Assembly: GCF_022698145.1 (NCBI RefSeq)
Contig: NZ_JALDAX010000002.1
Coordinates: 124,001-188,000 of the forward strand
Reading direction: 5' to 3'
DNA: 64,000 nucleotides
From: Streptomyces spinosisporus
GTDB taxonomy: Bacteria; Actinomycetota; Actinomycetes; Streptomycetales; Streptomycetaceae
The number at the start of each line of letters is the position of its first letter. Within the stretch, counting starts at the first letter, position 1. A program made the position numbers and the translations under genes. A model generated the notes under the pieces. That model was not told where the DNA came from. It did no database searches and was given only the letters and a program-made list of their open reading frames with translations. Positions 19,295 to 27,784 of the stretch are shown here, one piece after another.

Positions 19295-21400
19295 CTACTC
19301 CTCGCGCCCCGTCCGCAACACATCGACCAGCGCATGCAGCCGCGGCGAGCGGGACAGTTCCTCCAGCGTCACCGCACGCCCGTCCGCATCCGCCACCGGC
19401 AGCCGCCAGTTCGGGTACTGGTCCCAGGTGCCCGGCAGATTCTGCGGGCGCCGGTCGCCGACCGTGTCGGGGAGCCAGATGCCGAGCATGCGGGAGGGGG
19501 TGCGCAGGAGGAAGCGGTGGACGGCCTGGATCTCGGCCTCCTCCTCCGACGGATCGTGCCCGCCGCCGGTGCCGTGCAGCAGGCCGAGGCGGGTGAGCAG
19601 GCCCAGCCACTCCCCCGTGTCGGCCGCCGCCTCCGCGCGCTCCTCCTCCAGCGGGCGGGTCAGCAGACCGAGCCGGTGGCGCAGTTCGACGTGCTCGCCG
19701 GTCAGCCGGGCCGCGGTGGAGGGCAGGTCGTGGGTGGTGGCGGTGGCGAGGCAGTCCTCGCGCCAGCGCTCGGGCGGCAGCGGGCGCCCGTCGCCCTCCC
19801 AGTCCCGTTCGAACCACAGCACCGACGTGCCGAGCACCCCGCGCTCGCGCAGCGTCTCGCGCACACCGGGCTCGACGGTGCCGAGGTCCTCGCCGATGAC
19901 GAGCGCCCCGGCCCGCGAGGCCTCCAGGACGAGGACGGCGAGCATGGCCTCGGCGTCGTAGCGGACGTAGGTGCCCTCGGTGGGCGGGTGGCCCTGGGGC
20001 ACCCACCAGAGCCGGAACAGGCCCATGACGTGGTCGATGCGCAGCGCGCCGGCGTAGCGGAACAGGGCCCGCAGCAGGCGTCGGTAGGGCGCGTAGCCGG
20101 ACTCGGCGAGGCGGTCCGGGCGCCAGGGCGGCAGGCCCCAGTCCTGGCCGCGGGCGTTGAAGGCGTCCGGCGGGGCGCCCACCGACATCCCGGCGGCGAA
20201 GTACTCCTGCTGCGCCCAGGCGTCCGCGCCCTGCGGGTGCACCCCGACCGCGAGGTCGTGCACGATCCCGACGGGCATCCCGGCCTCGCGCGCGGTGCGC
20301 TGCGCCTCGGTGAGCTGGGCGTCGGTGAGCCAGGCGAGCCGGGAGTGGAAGTCCACGCGGTCCATCAACTCGCCGCGGGCGCGCGCGGTTTCGGCCGAGC
20401 GGGGGTCGCGCAGCCCGGCCGGCCAGCGGCTCCAGTCGGAGCCGTGCACCTCGGCCAGGGCGTACCAGGTGGCGTGGTCCTCCAGGGCCTGGCCCTGCTC
20501 GGCGAGGAAGTCGACGTAGGCGGCGCGCCTGCCGGGCCCGAGCTCCACCTCGCGGATCATCTCCAGCGCCTCGCGCTTGAGCGCCCACACCGCGTCCCGG
20601 TCGATCAACGCGCCCTTCTCCAGCACCGAGGCGCGCAGTTCGGCGGCGCGCCCGCGCAGCGTCCGCAGGCGCTCGCCGTCCGCGACGTAGGCGTACTCGG
20701 GGATGTCCTCGATACGCAGATGCACGGGGTCGGGGAAGCGGCGGGAGGAGGGGCGGTAGGGCGAGGGGTCGGTGGGGGCGCCGGGTACGGCCGCGTGCAG
20801 CGGGTTGACCTGGACGAAGCCCGCGCCGAGCGCACGCCCGGCCCAGGCGCCGAGTTCGGCGAGGTCACCGAGGTCGCCCATGCCCCAGGAGCGCTGGGAG
20901 AACAGGGAGTAGAGCTGGACGAGCAGGCCGTAGGAGCGGGCCGTGGACGTGGTCAGCCGGGGCGGGGCGACGACCAGATGGGCCTCGGCGGTGCGCCCGT
21001 CGGGGGCGGTGGCCGTCAACCGGTGGACGCCCGGCGGGAGTTGGTCCGCCCCGGTGTGCGTCGCGCCCTGTTCGGTCTCGATGTGCAGCCGGGTGCCGGG
21101 CGGAAGGGCCGCGAGCGCGGGGGACGTGCCGCCGCTCCACAGCACCACGGTCGGGGGCAGCAGCCGCTCGCTCAGCTCCCGCTCACGGGCGGCGAGCGCG
21201 GCACTGACGGCCCCGGGCCCGGAGGCGTCGACGCCGAGGGCGGCGAGGGCGAGGGTGACGGCGGTGGCCGAGGCCGCGACCGTACGGTCCGGGGAAGGGC
21301 TGTAGGACGTGGCGACACCGTGCAGCGCGGCGAGCCGTGACAGTTCCTCGGAGGGCGGTTCGGGGAGCGGTTCGGACGGCGGTTCGGCCGCTGCGGTCAT
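19295..21400 (-). CDS. malQ: 4-alpha-glucanotransferase (amylomaltase)
   Basis: A 701-residue GH77 enzyme that moves alpha-1,4-glucan segments between maltodextrins. The catalytic residues are present: the nucleophile Asp in ALRIDHVMGLFRLWWVP, the acid/base Glu in VIGEDLGTVEPGVR and the stabilising Asp in THDLPS. The N-terminal 150 residues form an extra domain, as in actinobacterial and E. coli-type MalQ. The ATG at 21400 directly touches a 190-base inverted-repeat element (21401-21590), so its promoter and RBS must come from, or be changed by, that element. No good Shine-Dalgarno is visible in the element's end. Confidence 0.95.
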   Translation of the reverse strand: MTAAAEPPSEPLPEPPSEELSRLAALHGVATSYSPSPDRTVAASATAVTLALAALGVDASGPGAVSAALAARERELSERLLPPTVVLWSGGTSPALAALPPGTRLHIETEQGATHTGADQLPPGVHRLTATAPDGRTAEAHLVVAPPRLTTSTARSYGLLVQLYSLFSQRSWGMGDLGDLAELGAWAGRALGAGFVQVNPLHAAVPGAPTDPSPYRPSSRRFPDPVHLRIEDIPEYAYVADGERLRTLRGRAAELRASVLEKGALIDRDAVWALKREALEMIREVELGPGRRAAYVDFLAEQGQALEDHATWYALAEVHGSDWSRWPAGLRDPRSAETARARGELMDRVDFHSRLAWLTDAQLTEAQRTAREAGMPVGIVHDLAVGVHPQGADAWAQQEYFAAGMSVGAPPDAFNARGQDWGLPPWRPDRLAESGYAPYRRLLRALFRYAGALRIDHVMGLFRLWWVPQGHPPTEGTYVRYDAEAMLAVLVLEASRAGALVIGEDLGTVEPGVRETLRERGVLGTSVLWFERDWEGDGRPLPPERWREDCLATATTHDLPSTAARLTGEHVELRHRLGLLTRPLEEERAEAAADTGEWLGLLTRLGLLHGTGGGHDPSEEEAEIQAVHRFLLRTPSRMLGIWLPDTVGDRRPQNLPGTWDQYPNWRLPVADADGRAVTLEELSRSPRLHALVDVLRTGREE

Positions 21401-21590
21401 CTAGGGCCTGTCTTTCGGATCAGGTCGGCTGAAGGAAACGGCGAGTCCTGGCCGACCCGAGCGGGGTCTGGTGCGTGCAGCTGCAAGGCGGAGGAGGGAG
21501 TCGACGCGGAGCGTCGGCGACTGACGACAACGCGGCAGATGTGCGTGCCAGGGCCCGTGACGCCGGGCTGATCCGAAAGACAGGCCCTAG
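21401..21590. mobile_element. 190-bp MITE-like element with 23-bp perfect terminal inverted repeats
   Basis: The element starts with CTAGGGCCTGTCTTTCGG (21401 on) and ends with its exact complement (21568-21590); the inverted repeats match over 23 bases including CTAG at both ends. CTAG may be a four-base target duplication or part of the repeat. It has no ORF, so it would need a transposase from elsewhere. It sits between malQ and the upstream small gene, abutting the malQ start codon on one side and supplying the stop codon of the small gene on the other. Confidence 0.82.
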
Positions 21591-21820
21591 GGCCTCGTGG
21601 TCTCCGGGTCGAGGCCCACTGCCTCGCTGGTCAGGGGGGTGGCCTCGGCGAGGGGTGGCTCGCTGGTGAGGGGTTCGGCGTCGGGCAGGGGCGGTTCGCT
21701 GGTCAGCGGGGCCTCGACGCCGGTGCCGTCCGAGCCGAAGGCGCACAGGTGGGGTTCGTAGTCGGCGAACTCATCGCGTTTGGAAAGGGCCGAGAGCAGA
21801 AGCTGTGCCGATGCGGCCAC
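21587..21820 (-). CDS. Small repeat protein, stop codon from the adjacent element
   Basis: A 77-residue protein, not recognised. A strong RBS AGGAGG lies five bases before GTG 21820, which argues for a real gene. The N-terminal half is ordinary (AASAQLLLSALSKRDEFADYEP). The C-terminal half has three copies of a PLTSEpPL-type repeat about eleven residues apart. The last codons run to a TAG that belongs to the end of the MITE-like element, so the natural C-terminus may have been cut or changed by the insertion. Function is unknown. Confidence 0.62.
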   Translation of the reverse strand: MAASAQLLLSALSKRDEFADYEPHLCAFGSDGTGVEAPLTSEPPLPDAEPLTSEPPLAEATPLTSEAVGLDPETTRP

Positions 21821-21981
21821 GGGGGCCTCCTATTCGGGTACGACGACCTGGACCGTTACGGCAGCCCTACCCCGTCGTCGCGGCGGCAGACGTCCGAGGA
21901 CGAACATCGTGCCTCTCATCACATTCCGCGCCGGAAATCCTGCGTTCTCCGGCCGCCCTCGTTCGAAATCTGAAACTTGGC

Positions 21982-22013
21982 GGTCCCGGGGAGCACGGGG
22001 GCACCCCGGGACC
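21982..22013 (-). terminator. Stem-loop after the HNH gene
   Basis: GGTCCCGGGG (21982-21991) pairs with CCCCGGGACC (22004-22013) over a 12-base loop, about 50 bases past the HNH stop. There is no T-tract, so it may be a factor-assisted or weak terminator. Confidence 0.5.
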
Positions 22014-22063
22014 GGACGCCGGGCCGCACGGCCCCGCGCCCAGGTATGCGAAGGCCCGGGTCG

Positions 22064-22600
22064 TCAGGCGGATATGCCGTCGATCCGGGCCATGGCGTCG
22101 TCCGCGCCGAACGGCTGCAGGTAGGGCAGCCAGCGCGGGTCCCTATGGCCCGTGCCGATGATGCGCCAGGCCAGACCGGTGGGCGGAGCCGGTTTGTGGC
22201 GCAGCCGCCAGCCGATCTCGAACAGATGACGGTCGGCCTTCACGTGGTTGCAGCGGCGGCAGGACGCCACCACGTTGTCCCAGACGTGCTTGCCCCCGCG
22301 GCTGCGCGGGATGACGTGGTCGACGCTGGTTGCGACGCCACCGCAGTACATGCACCGGCCTCCGTCGCGCGCGAAGAGCGCACGCCGGGTGAGAGGAACG
22401 GGCCCCCGATAGGGAACCCGGACGAATCGCTTGAGCCGGACCACGCTGGGTGCGGGGACTGTGACGGTTGCGCTGTGCATGAAGGCGCCGGACTCCTCGA
22501 GGCACACGGCCTTGTTCTCGAGGACCAGTACGAGCGCGCGGCGGAGCGGTACGACGCCGAGTGGCTCGTACGACGCGTTGAGGACCAGGACATGCGGCAC
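22064..22600 (-). CDS. HNH endonuclease
   Basis: A 178-residue protein with an HNH nuclease domain at about residues 75-140: CMYCGG then VDHVIPRSRGGKHVWDNVVASCRRCNHVKADR. The two CxxC pairs bind zinc and the His-Asn-His set is intact. The conserved N-terminus is VPHVLVLNASYEPLGVVPLRRALVLVL. GTG 22600 is chosen because AAGGAGG sits five bases upstream; longer frames are unsupported. It is widespread and single-copy in Streptomyces, probably a housekeeping or DNA-repair-related nuclease, but its role is not known to me. Confidence 0.9.
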   Translation of the reverse strand: MPHVLVLNASYEPLGVVPLRRALVLVLENKAVCLEESGAFMHSATVTVPAPSVVRLKRFVRVPYRGPVPLTRRALFARDGGRCMYCGGVATSVDHVIPRSRGGKHVWDNVVASCRRCNHVKADRHLFEIGWRLRHKPAPPTGLAWRIIGTGHRDPRWLPYLQPFGADDAMARIDGISA

Positions 22601-22918
22601 GGATGCCTCCTTGTACGCCGGCGGCGCGTGGCTCGCGCCGGGACGATCTGCAGTCAGTCTCTCCTCTGGCCTGGTGGAAGCGCCACCATGTCCCGGTAAC
22701 GGGCTGGGAGTGTTTTCGACCACATCCCATTCATCCCCGGGACGGCAATCGGTTCATCCCACCTGTTCATCCCCACGTGAGCACCGTCTCTCCCCAGAAG
22801 ACGGCAAGGATCCACACACGATGCCCCGATAGTGTGGTTGCCCTGCCCCACCGGTGACCTTTTCGTGACCTTGACCGCCTGCCGGTGGAGCGGACCGCTG
22901 CACCTGGAGGTTCCCGCC
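22601..22918. other. Divergent promoter region of HNH and mscS, with three TTCATCCC repeats
   Basis: This 318-base gap holds no gene. Three direct copies of TTCATCCC occur at 22730, 22753 and 22766, close enough to be regulator sites. The mscS RBS GGAGG is at 22906-22910. I see no clear hexamers. Confidence 0.45.
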
Positions 22919-24019
22919 GTGTCCTTGCCCGCTGTCCTACCGGCCGCCGGCCCGTCGCCGTCACCGACGCCCTCGGGCTCGGGCTCGGCGACTCCGGCGG
23001 TCCCCACGCTCCAGGACGCCCAGGAGAGCGCGACCAACGCCGCCGGCTGGGTCGAACAGAACTGGTCGACATGGCTCGCGATCAGCCTCAGGGTCCTGCT
23101 GATCCTGGTGATCGCCATGGTCCTCAGAGCGGTCGTGAAGCGGGCGATCACCAAGCTGATCGACCGGATGGCCCGTACCGCTCAGGCCGCGGAGGGCACG
23201 GCGCTCGGTGGGCTGCTGGTCAACAACGAGCGCCGCCGCCAGCGCTCCCAGGCCATCGGCTCGGTGCTGCGCTCGGTGGCGTCCTTCGTGATCCTGGGCA
23301 CCGCGGCTTTGATGATCCTGGGCGCCTTCCAGATCAATCTGGCCCCGCTGCTCGCCTCCGCCGGTGTGGCGGGCGTGGCGATCGGCTTCGGCGCCCGCAA
23401 CCTCGTCACGGACTTCCTCTCCGGCGTCTTCATGATCCTGGAGGACCAGTACGGCGTCGGCGACACGATCGACGCGGGCGTCGCCTCCGGCGAGGTGATC
23501 GAGGTCGGTCTGCGCGTCACGAAGCTGCGCGGCGACGGCGGCGAGATCTGGTACGTCCGCAACGGCGAGGTCAAGCGCATCGGCAACCTCTCCCAGGGCT
23601 GGGCCACGGCCGGCGTCGACGTCACCGTGAAGGCGTCCGAGGACCTGGACCGGGTGAAGGCCACCCTGGACGAGGTCACCGAGAAGATGAGCGCGGAGGA
23701 GCCCTGGAACGAGCTCCTGTGGGGCCCGATCGAGGTCCTGGGCCTGGACAGCGTGCTGCTGGACTCGATGGTGGTCCATGTCTCCGCGAAGACGATGCCT
23801 GGCAAGTCCCTGACCGTGGAGCGCGAGCTGCGCTGGCGCATCAAGCGCGCCTTCGACGCGGCGGACATCCGCATCGTGGGCGGGGCGACGGCCCCGACGG
23901 AGGAGCAGCCGCCGGACCCGACGGCGGTCGTCGCGGCGCCGTCGGTGTATGCCAACACGGAGTCCCCGCAGTCCGCCGCGGCCTCCCCGATCGCGCAGCC
24001 ACGTCCGCCGGTGAAGTAG
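22919..24019 (+). CDS. Mechanosensitive ion channel (MscS family)
   Basis: A 366-residue MscS-type channel that opens under membrane tension to release solutes after osmotic downshift. A long N-terminal proline/serine-rich segment precedes three transmembrane helices at about residues 50-75, 105-130 and the pore-lining third helix (APLLASAGVAGVAIGFGARNLVTDFLSGVF, about 137-166). The cytoplasmic beta domain follows (VGDTIDAGVASGEVIEVGLRVT). GTG 22919 is chosen because GGAGG lies eight bases upstream. The proline-rich C-terminal tail (about 40 residues) is not typical of E. coli MscS. It ends at a strong intrinsic terminator. Confidence 0.92.
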   Translation: MSLPAVLPAAGPSPSPTPSGSGSATPAVPTLQDAQESATNAAGWVEQNWSTWLAISLRVLLILVIAMVLRAVVKRAITKLIDRMARTAQAAEGTALGGLLVNNERRRQRSQAIGSVLRSVASFVILGTAALMILGAFQINLAPLLASAGVAGVAIGFGARNLVTDFLSGVFMILEDQYGVGDTIDAGVASGEVIEVGLRVTKLRGDGGEIWYVRNGEVKRIGNLSQGWATAGVDVTVKASEDLDRVKATLDEVTEKMSAEEPWNELLWGPIEVLGLDSVLLDSMVVHVSAKTMPGKSLTVERELRWRIKRAFDAADIRIVGGATAPTEEQPPDPTAVVAAPSVYANTESPQSAAASPIAQPRPPVK

Positions 24020-24046
24020 CGGCCCGCCCGGCCGCCGGCATCCGCG

Positions 24047-24092
24047 CCGCCCGCGAGGTAACGAGTCCGTTGCCTCGCGGGCGGTTTCTCTT
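24047..24092 (+). terminator. Intrinsic terminator after mscS
   Basis: CCGCCCGCGAGG (24047-24058) pairs perfectly with CCTCGCGGGCGG (24073-24084), and the stem extends inward. TTTCTCTT follows. It separates mscS from the csn operon promoter. Confidence 0.85.
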
Positions 24093-24148
24093 GACGCCCC
24101 CTTCGCCCTGGGCTTACGTTCCTTTCCAGCCAATAGGAAACTTTCCTA
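24091..24148 (+). promoter_or_regulatory. csn operon promoter with 15-bp palindromic operator
   Basis: A candidate promoter has TTGACG (24091-24096) and TACGTT (24115-24120), 18 bases apart. Just downstream lies a perfect palindrome, TAGGAAA-C-TTTCCTA (24134-24148). Placed over or after the start point, it would let the CsnR repressor block transcription. From memory, AGGAAA-type palindromes are the reported CsnR operators at chitosanase genes. Chitosan oligosaccharides would lift repression. Confidence 0.75.
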
Positions 24149-24198
24149 ACAGTGATCAATGAGAAGCTTCGGTCAGTCTGAAAGGCAGGTGGCGCCCC

Positions 24199-25410
24199 AT
24201 GGCAGGAACGGCCGGCACGCCGGGCACCCCGCGCGTCCTGCGCGCCATGAACGACCGCGCCGCTCTCGACCTCCTCCTGGAGCACGGACCGCTCTCCCGC
24301 ACCCGCATCGGCAAGCTCACCGGCCTGTCCAAGCCCACCGCCTCCCAGCTGCTCGCCCGCCTCGAAGCGGCCGGACTCGTCCTCGCCACCGGCACCACCG
24401 AGGGCCGGCCCGGCCCCAACGCCCAGCTGTACGAGGTCAATCCGGCCGCCGCGTACGCCGCCGGGCTCGACGTCACACCCGAGCGCATCATCGCCGCCGT
24501 CGCCGACATCACCGGCCGCACGGTCGGCTCCTACGAACTCGCGACCCCCGGCAGGCGGCCCGCCCACCCCGTCGTGCGGCAGGTCACCGACGCCCTCGAC
24601 GGCGCCGTGAAGGCCGCCGGGCTCGCCCGCGCCGACGTCCACCGCCTCGTCATCGGCACCCCCGGCGCCTTCGACCCGAACACCGGCCGGCTGCGCTACG
24701 CCTCCCATCTGCCGGGCTGGCACGCCCCGAACCTGCTCGACGACCTCGCCGCCGCCCTGCCGGTGCCGGTCGAGTACGAGAACGACGTCAACCTCGCCGC
24801 CGTCGCCGAACAGCGCCTCGGCGCGGCCCGCGGCCACGAGGACTTCGTGCTGCTGTGGAACGAGGGGGGCCTCGGTGCCGCCCTCGTCCTCGGCGGGCGG
24901 CTGCACCGCGGCTGGACCGGCGGCGCCGGTGAGGTCGGCTTCCTGCCGGTGCCGGGCGCGCCCCTGGTCCGGCAGGTGACCAAGGCCAACAGCGGCGGCT
25001 ACCAGGAGCTGGCCGGTTCGCAGGCCATCCCCCAGCTGGCCCGCAGCCTCGGCATCGAGGACATCCCTTCCGGCCCGTACGCCGAGACCGCGGCCGCTCT
25101 CGTCGCCCGCGCCGCCGGGAGCGACGACGAACCGCACCGGCAGCTGCTGCAGACGTACGCGACCCGGCTGGCCACCGGTCTCGCCTCGCTCGTCTCCGTC
25201 CTCGACCCCGAACTCGTCGTCCTCAGCGGCAGCTCGCTCACCAGCGGCGGTGAGGTGCTGCGCGCCCTCGTCCAGGCCGAGCTGGAGGAGCTGGCCGCCT
25301 CCCGGCCCCGGCTCGTGGTCGGCGACGTCCGTGAACACCCCGTGCTGCGGGGCGCGTTGGAGAGCGCGCTCGCGGCCACCCGTGACGAGGTCTTCGACAC
25401 CTCGCGCTGA
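24199..25410 (+). CDS. csnR: ROK-family repressor of chitosan-oligosaccharide genes (CsnR-like)
   Basis: A 403-residue regulator with an N-terminal winged helix-turn-helix (residues 15-65: ALDLLLEHGPLSRTRIGKLTGLSKPTASQLL) and a ROK sugar-kinase-like domain (LDVTPERIIAAVADITG). The zinc motif CxCGxxGCxE of ROK proteins is absent, and the protein has no cysteines, as in several CsnR-like repressors. It is first in an operon with a sugar ABC importer, a GH4 enzyme and a kinase. The order csnR-E-F-G-H-K matches S. coelicolor SCO2657-2662 as I remember it, where CsnR represses this operon and the chitosanase csnA. Confidence 0.85.
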   Translation: MAGTAGTPGTPRVLRAMNDRAALDLLLEHGPLSRTRIGKLTGLSKPTASQLLARLEAAGLVLATGTTEGRPGPNAQLYEVNPAAAYAAGLDVTPERIIAAVADITGRTVGSYELATPGRRPAHPVVRQVTDALDGAVKAAGLARADVHRLVIGTPGAFDPNTGRLRYASHLPGWHAPNLLDDLAAALPVPVEYENDVNLAAVAEQRLGAARGHEDFVLLWNEGGLGAALVLGGRLHRGWTGGAGEVGFLPVPGAPLVRQVTKANSGGYQELAGSQAIPQLARSLGIEDIPSGPYAETAAALVARAAGSDDEPHRQLLQTYATRLATGLASLVSVLDPELVVLSGSSLTSGGEVLRALVQAELEELAASRPRLVVGDVREHPVLRGALESALAATRDEVFDTSR

Positions 25411-25479
25411 GCCCCTGCCCGTCCGCCCCGTCCCTGCCCTGCCTTCCCCTCACCCGTCCCGTCCCTGGGAGACCTCGCC

Positions 25480-26841
25480 ATGCCCGAAAAGTCCAGGAAA
25501 GCCATACCCGGAGTGTCACGCAGGACGGCCGTCGCCCTCGCCGCCACCGCCTCTCTCGCGCTCCTCACCACCGCCTGTACCGGCCAGTCCTCCTCCGGCG
25601 CGGACGACGACGCCTCGAAGGAGACGACCATCAACTTCTGGCACGCCTGGAGCGCGCCGAGCGAGGTCAAGGCCGTCCACGCGCTGATCGCCGGCTTCGA
25701 GAAGGCGCACCCCAACATCCATGTGAACGTCGTCGCCAACATGACCGACGACAAGATCAACCAGGCACTGCGCGCCGGCGGCGACAAGGCACCGGACGTC
25801 ATCTCCTCCTTCACCACCAACAACGTCGGCAAGTTCTGCTCGTCGGGTGCGCTGGTCGATCTCAACCCCTTCTTCAAGAAGTCGGGCATCGACCCGGAGA
25901 CGACGTTCCCGAAGGCGATGAACGAGTACACCCAGTTCGACGGGAACCGCTGCACCGCGCCCCTGCTCGGCGACGCCTACGGGCTCTACTACAACAAGAC
26001 GGCCTTCGCGAAGGCGGGCATCAAGAACCCGCCGAAGACCTGGTCCGAATTCGAGACGGACGCGAAGAAGCTGACCATCACCCGGGGCGACAGCTACCAA
26101 CAGCTCGGCTTCATGCCGAACTACCACGGCTGGGAGACCACGACCGAGCACTACTTCGGGCAGTTCTCGCCGACGTACTTCGACAAGGCCGGCAAGTCCG
26201 AACTGGCCACGGACCCCGCCTTCCAGGCCGGATTCACCCTCCAGAAGAAACTCGTCGACGAACTCGGCGGATTCAGGAAGCTGGAGACCTACCGCTCCAA
26301 GCTCGGCGACGAATGGGGCGTCAAACACCCCTTCCACACCGGCCAGGTGGCCATGCAGCTCGACGGTGAATGGCGCCTGGGCATGGCCATGGAGGCCAAG
26401 CCGAAGTTCGACATCGGCGTCGCCCCGCTGCCCGTCCCCGACGACCAGGTGAGCCAGTACGGCAAGGGCTACATCACCGGCACCATCACCGGCATCGCCG
26501 CCACCAGCCACAAGCAGAACGCGGCCTGGGAACTGGTGAAGTACATGACCACCGACACCGACGCGGTGGTGAACTTCTCCAACGGCATCCACAACGTCCC
26601 CTCGACCCTCGCCGCCCTGAAGTCCCCGAAGCTGAAGTACGACCCGCGCTTCAAGACCTTCCTGGACATCGCCGCGAACCCGAACTCCACCACGTCCCCC
26701 GCCTCCGTCAACGGCGGCGTGTATCTGACGACGATCCAGAACTTCGGCTACGACTACGAGAGCGGAAAGGTCACCGACCTCAAGGCCGGCCTGAAGAAGA
26801 CGGCCGCGCAGATCGACACGGACATCGCGCAGGCGAAGTAA
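25480..26841 (+). CDS. csnE: Sugar ABC transporter substrate-binding lipoprotein
   Basis: A 453-residue family 1 solute-binding protein. The N-terminus has a twin-arginine-type signal (SRRTAVALAATASLALLTTAC) ending in a lipobox, so Cys33 or thereabouts is lipid-anchored outside the cell. The body has the pattern of a malto- or oligosaccharide-binding protein (TINFWHAWSAPSEVKAVHALIAGFEKAHPNI). By homology and position it should bind glucosamine oligosaccharides. The stop overlaps the next start by one base (TAATG), so expression is coupled. Confidence 0.9.
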   Translation: MPEKSRKAIPGVSRRTAVALAATASLALLTTACTGQSSSGADDDASKETTINFWHAWSAPSEVKAVHALIAGFEKAHPNIHVNVVANMTDDKINQALRAGGDKAPDVISSFTTNNVGKFCSSGALVDLNPFFKKSGIDPETTFPKAMNEYTQFDGNRCTAPLLGDAYGLYYNKTAFAKAGIKNPPKTWSEFETDAKKLTITRGDSYQQLGFMPNYHGWETTTEHYFGQFSPTYFDKAGKSELATDPAFQAGFTLQKKLVDELGGFRKLETYRSKLGDEWGVKHPFHTGQVAMQLDGEWRLGMAMEAKPKFDIGVAPLPVPDDQVSQYGKGYITGTITGIAATSHKQNAAWELVKYMTTDTDAVVNFSNGIHNVPSTLAALKSPKLKYDPRFKTFLDIAANPNSTTSPASVNGGVYLTTIQNFGYDYESGKVTDLKAGLKKTAAQIDTDIAQAK

Positions 26842-27782
26842 TGACCACGCTCACACTGGCGTCGAAGCGCCGCCGGTCGGCGCTTCGTACTCTCGCCTTC
26901 ATGTCGCCCTGGCTGATCGGCTTCGCGGTCTTCTTCGCGTATCCGCTGATCTCCACGGTCTATTTCTCCTTCATGCACTACGACGGCTTCAAACCGCCGA
27001 CGTGGAGCGGCACCAAGAACTGGACGTACGTCTTCGAGCACTACCCCTTCTTCTGGCCGGCCCTGCGCAACACCCTCTGGCTGGTGCTGATCATGGTGAG
27101 CCTGCGGGTCGTCTTCGGACTCGGCATCGGCCTGCTGATCACCAAGATCAAGACGGGTACGGGCGTCTTCCGCACCTTCTTCTATCTGCCCTACCTGGCC
27201 CCGCCGGTGGCGGCGACCATGGCGTTCGCCTTCCTGCTCAACCCCGGTACGGGGCCGGTCAACTCGATCCTGGAGAAGGTGGGCATCCCGGCCCCCGGCT
27301 GGTTCAACGACCCCACCTGGTCCAAGCCGGCCCTGACCCTGCTCGCCCTGTGGGGCATCGGCGACCTTATGGTCATCTTCATGGCCGCGCTGCTCGACGT
27401 GCCCCAGGAGCAGTACGAGGCGGCCGAGTTGGACGGGGCGTCGGCCTGGCAGCGCTTCCGCTATGTGACGCTGCCGAACATCTCGCCGATCGTCATGTTC
27501 GCGGTGGTCACCGGCGTGATCCAGACGATGCAGTACTACACACAGCCGCTGATCGCGGGGAAGGTCGCCTCCGGGGTGATCCAGGGCGCGGGCACCCAGT
27601 TCGAGCCCGGCTACCCGGAGAAGTCGACTCTCACCCTCCCCCAGCTCGTCTACAACCTCGGCTTCCAGCGCTTCGACTACGGCTCCGCGTGCGTCGTCGC
27701 CCTGGTGCTGTTCGCCCTGTCCATGGTGTTCACCGCGTTCCTGATGCGGCGCCGGGGCGGTCTCAACCTGGCAGGTGACTGA
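26841..27782 (+). CDS. csnF: Sugar ABC transporter permease
   Basis: A 313-residue inner-membrane protein with six predicted membrane spans, beginning with LAFMSPWLIGFAVFFAYPLIS. The ATPase-docking loop EAA motif is EQYEAAELDGASAWQRFRYVTLP (about residues 195-215). It pairs with the next gene to form the channel of the importer. ATG 26841 overlaps the csnE stop by one base. No ATPase gene is in the operon, so it probably uses the shared MsiK ATPase as other Streptomyces sugar importers do; that is known from the family, not seen here. Confidence 0.92.
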   Translation: MTTLTLASKRRRSALRTLAFMSPWLIGFAVFFAYPLISTVYFSFMHYDGFKPPTWSGTKNWTYVFEHYPFFWPALRNTLWLVLIMVSLRVVFGLGIGLLITKIKTGTGVFRTFFYLPYLAPPVAATMAFAFLLNPGTGPVNSILEKVGIPAPGWFNDPTWSKPALTLLALWGIGDLMVIFMAALLDVPQEQYEAAELDGASAWQRFRYVTLPNISPIVMFAVVTGVIQTMQYYTQPLIAGKVASGVIQGAGTQFEPGYPEKSTLTLPQLVYNLGFQRFDYGSACVVALVLFALSMVFTAFLMRRRGGLNLAGD

Positions 27783-27784
27783 CC

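Noticed and set aside
21401..21590. Complete insertion sequence
   Set aside because: The element is only 190 bases and has no transposase ORF, so at most it is a non-autonomous relative.
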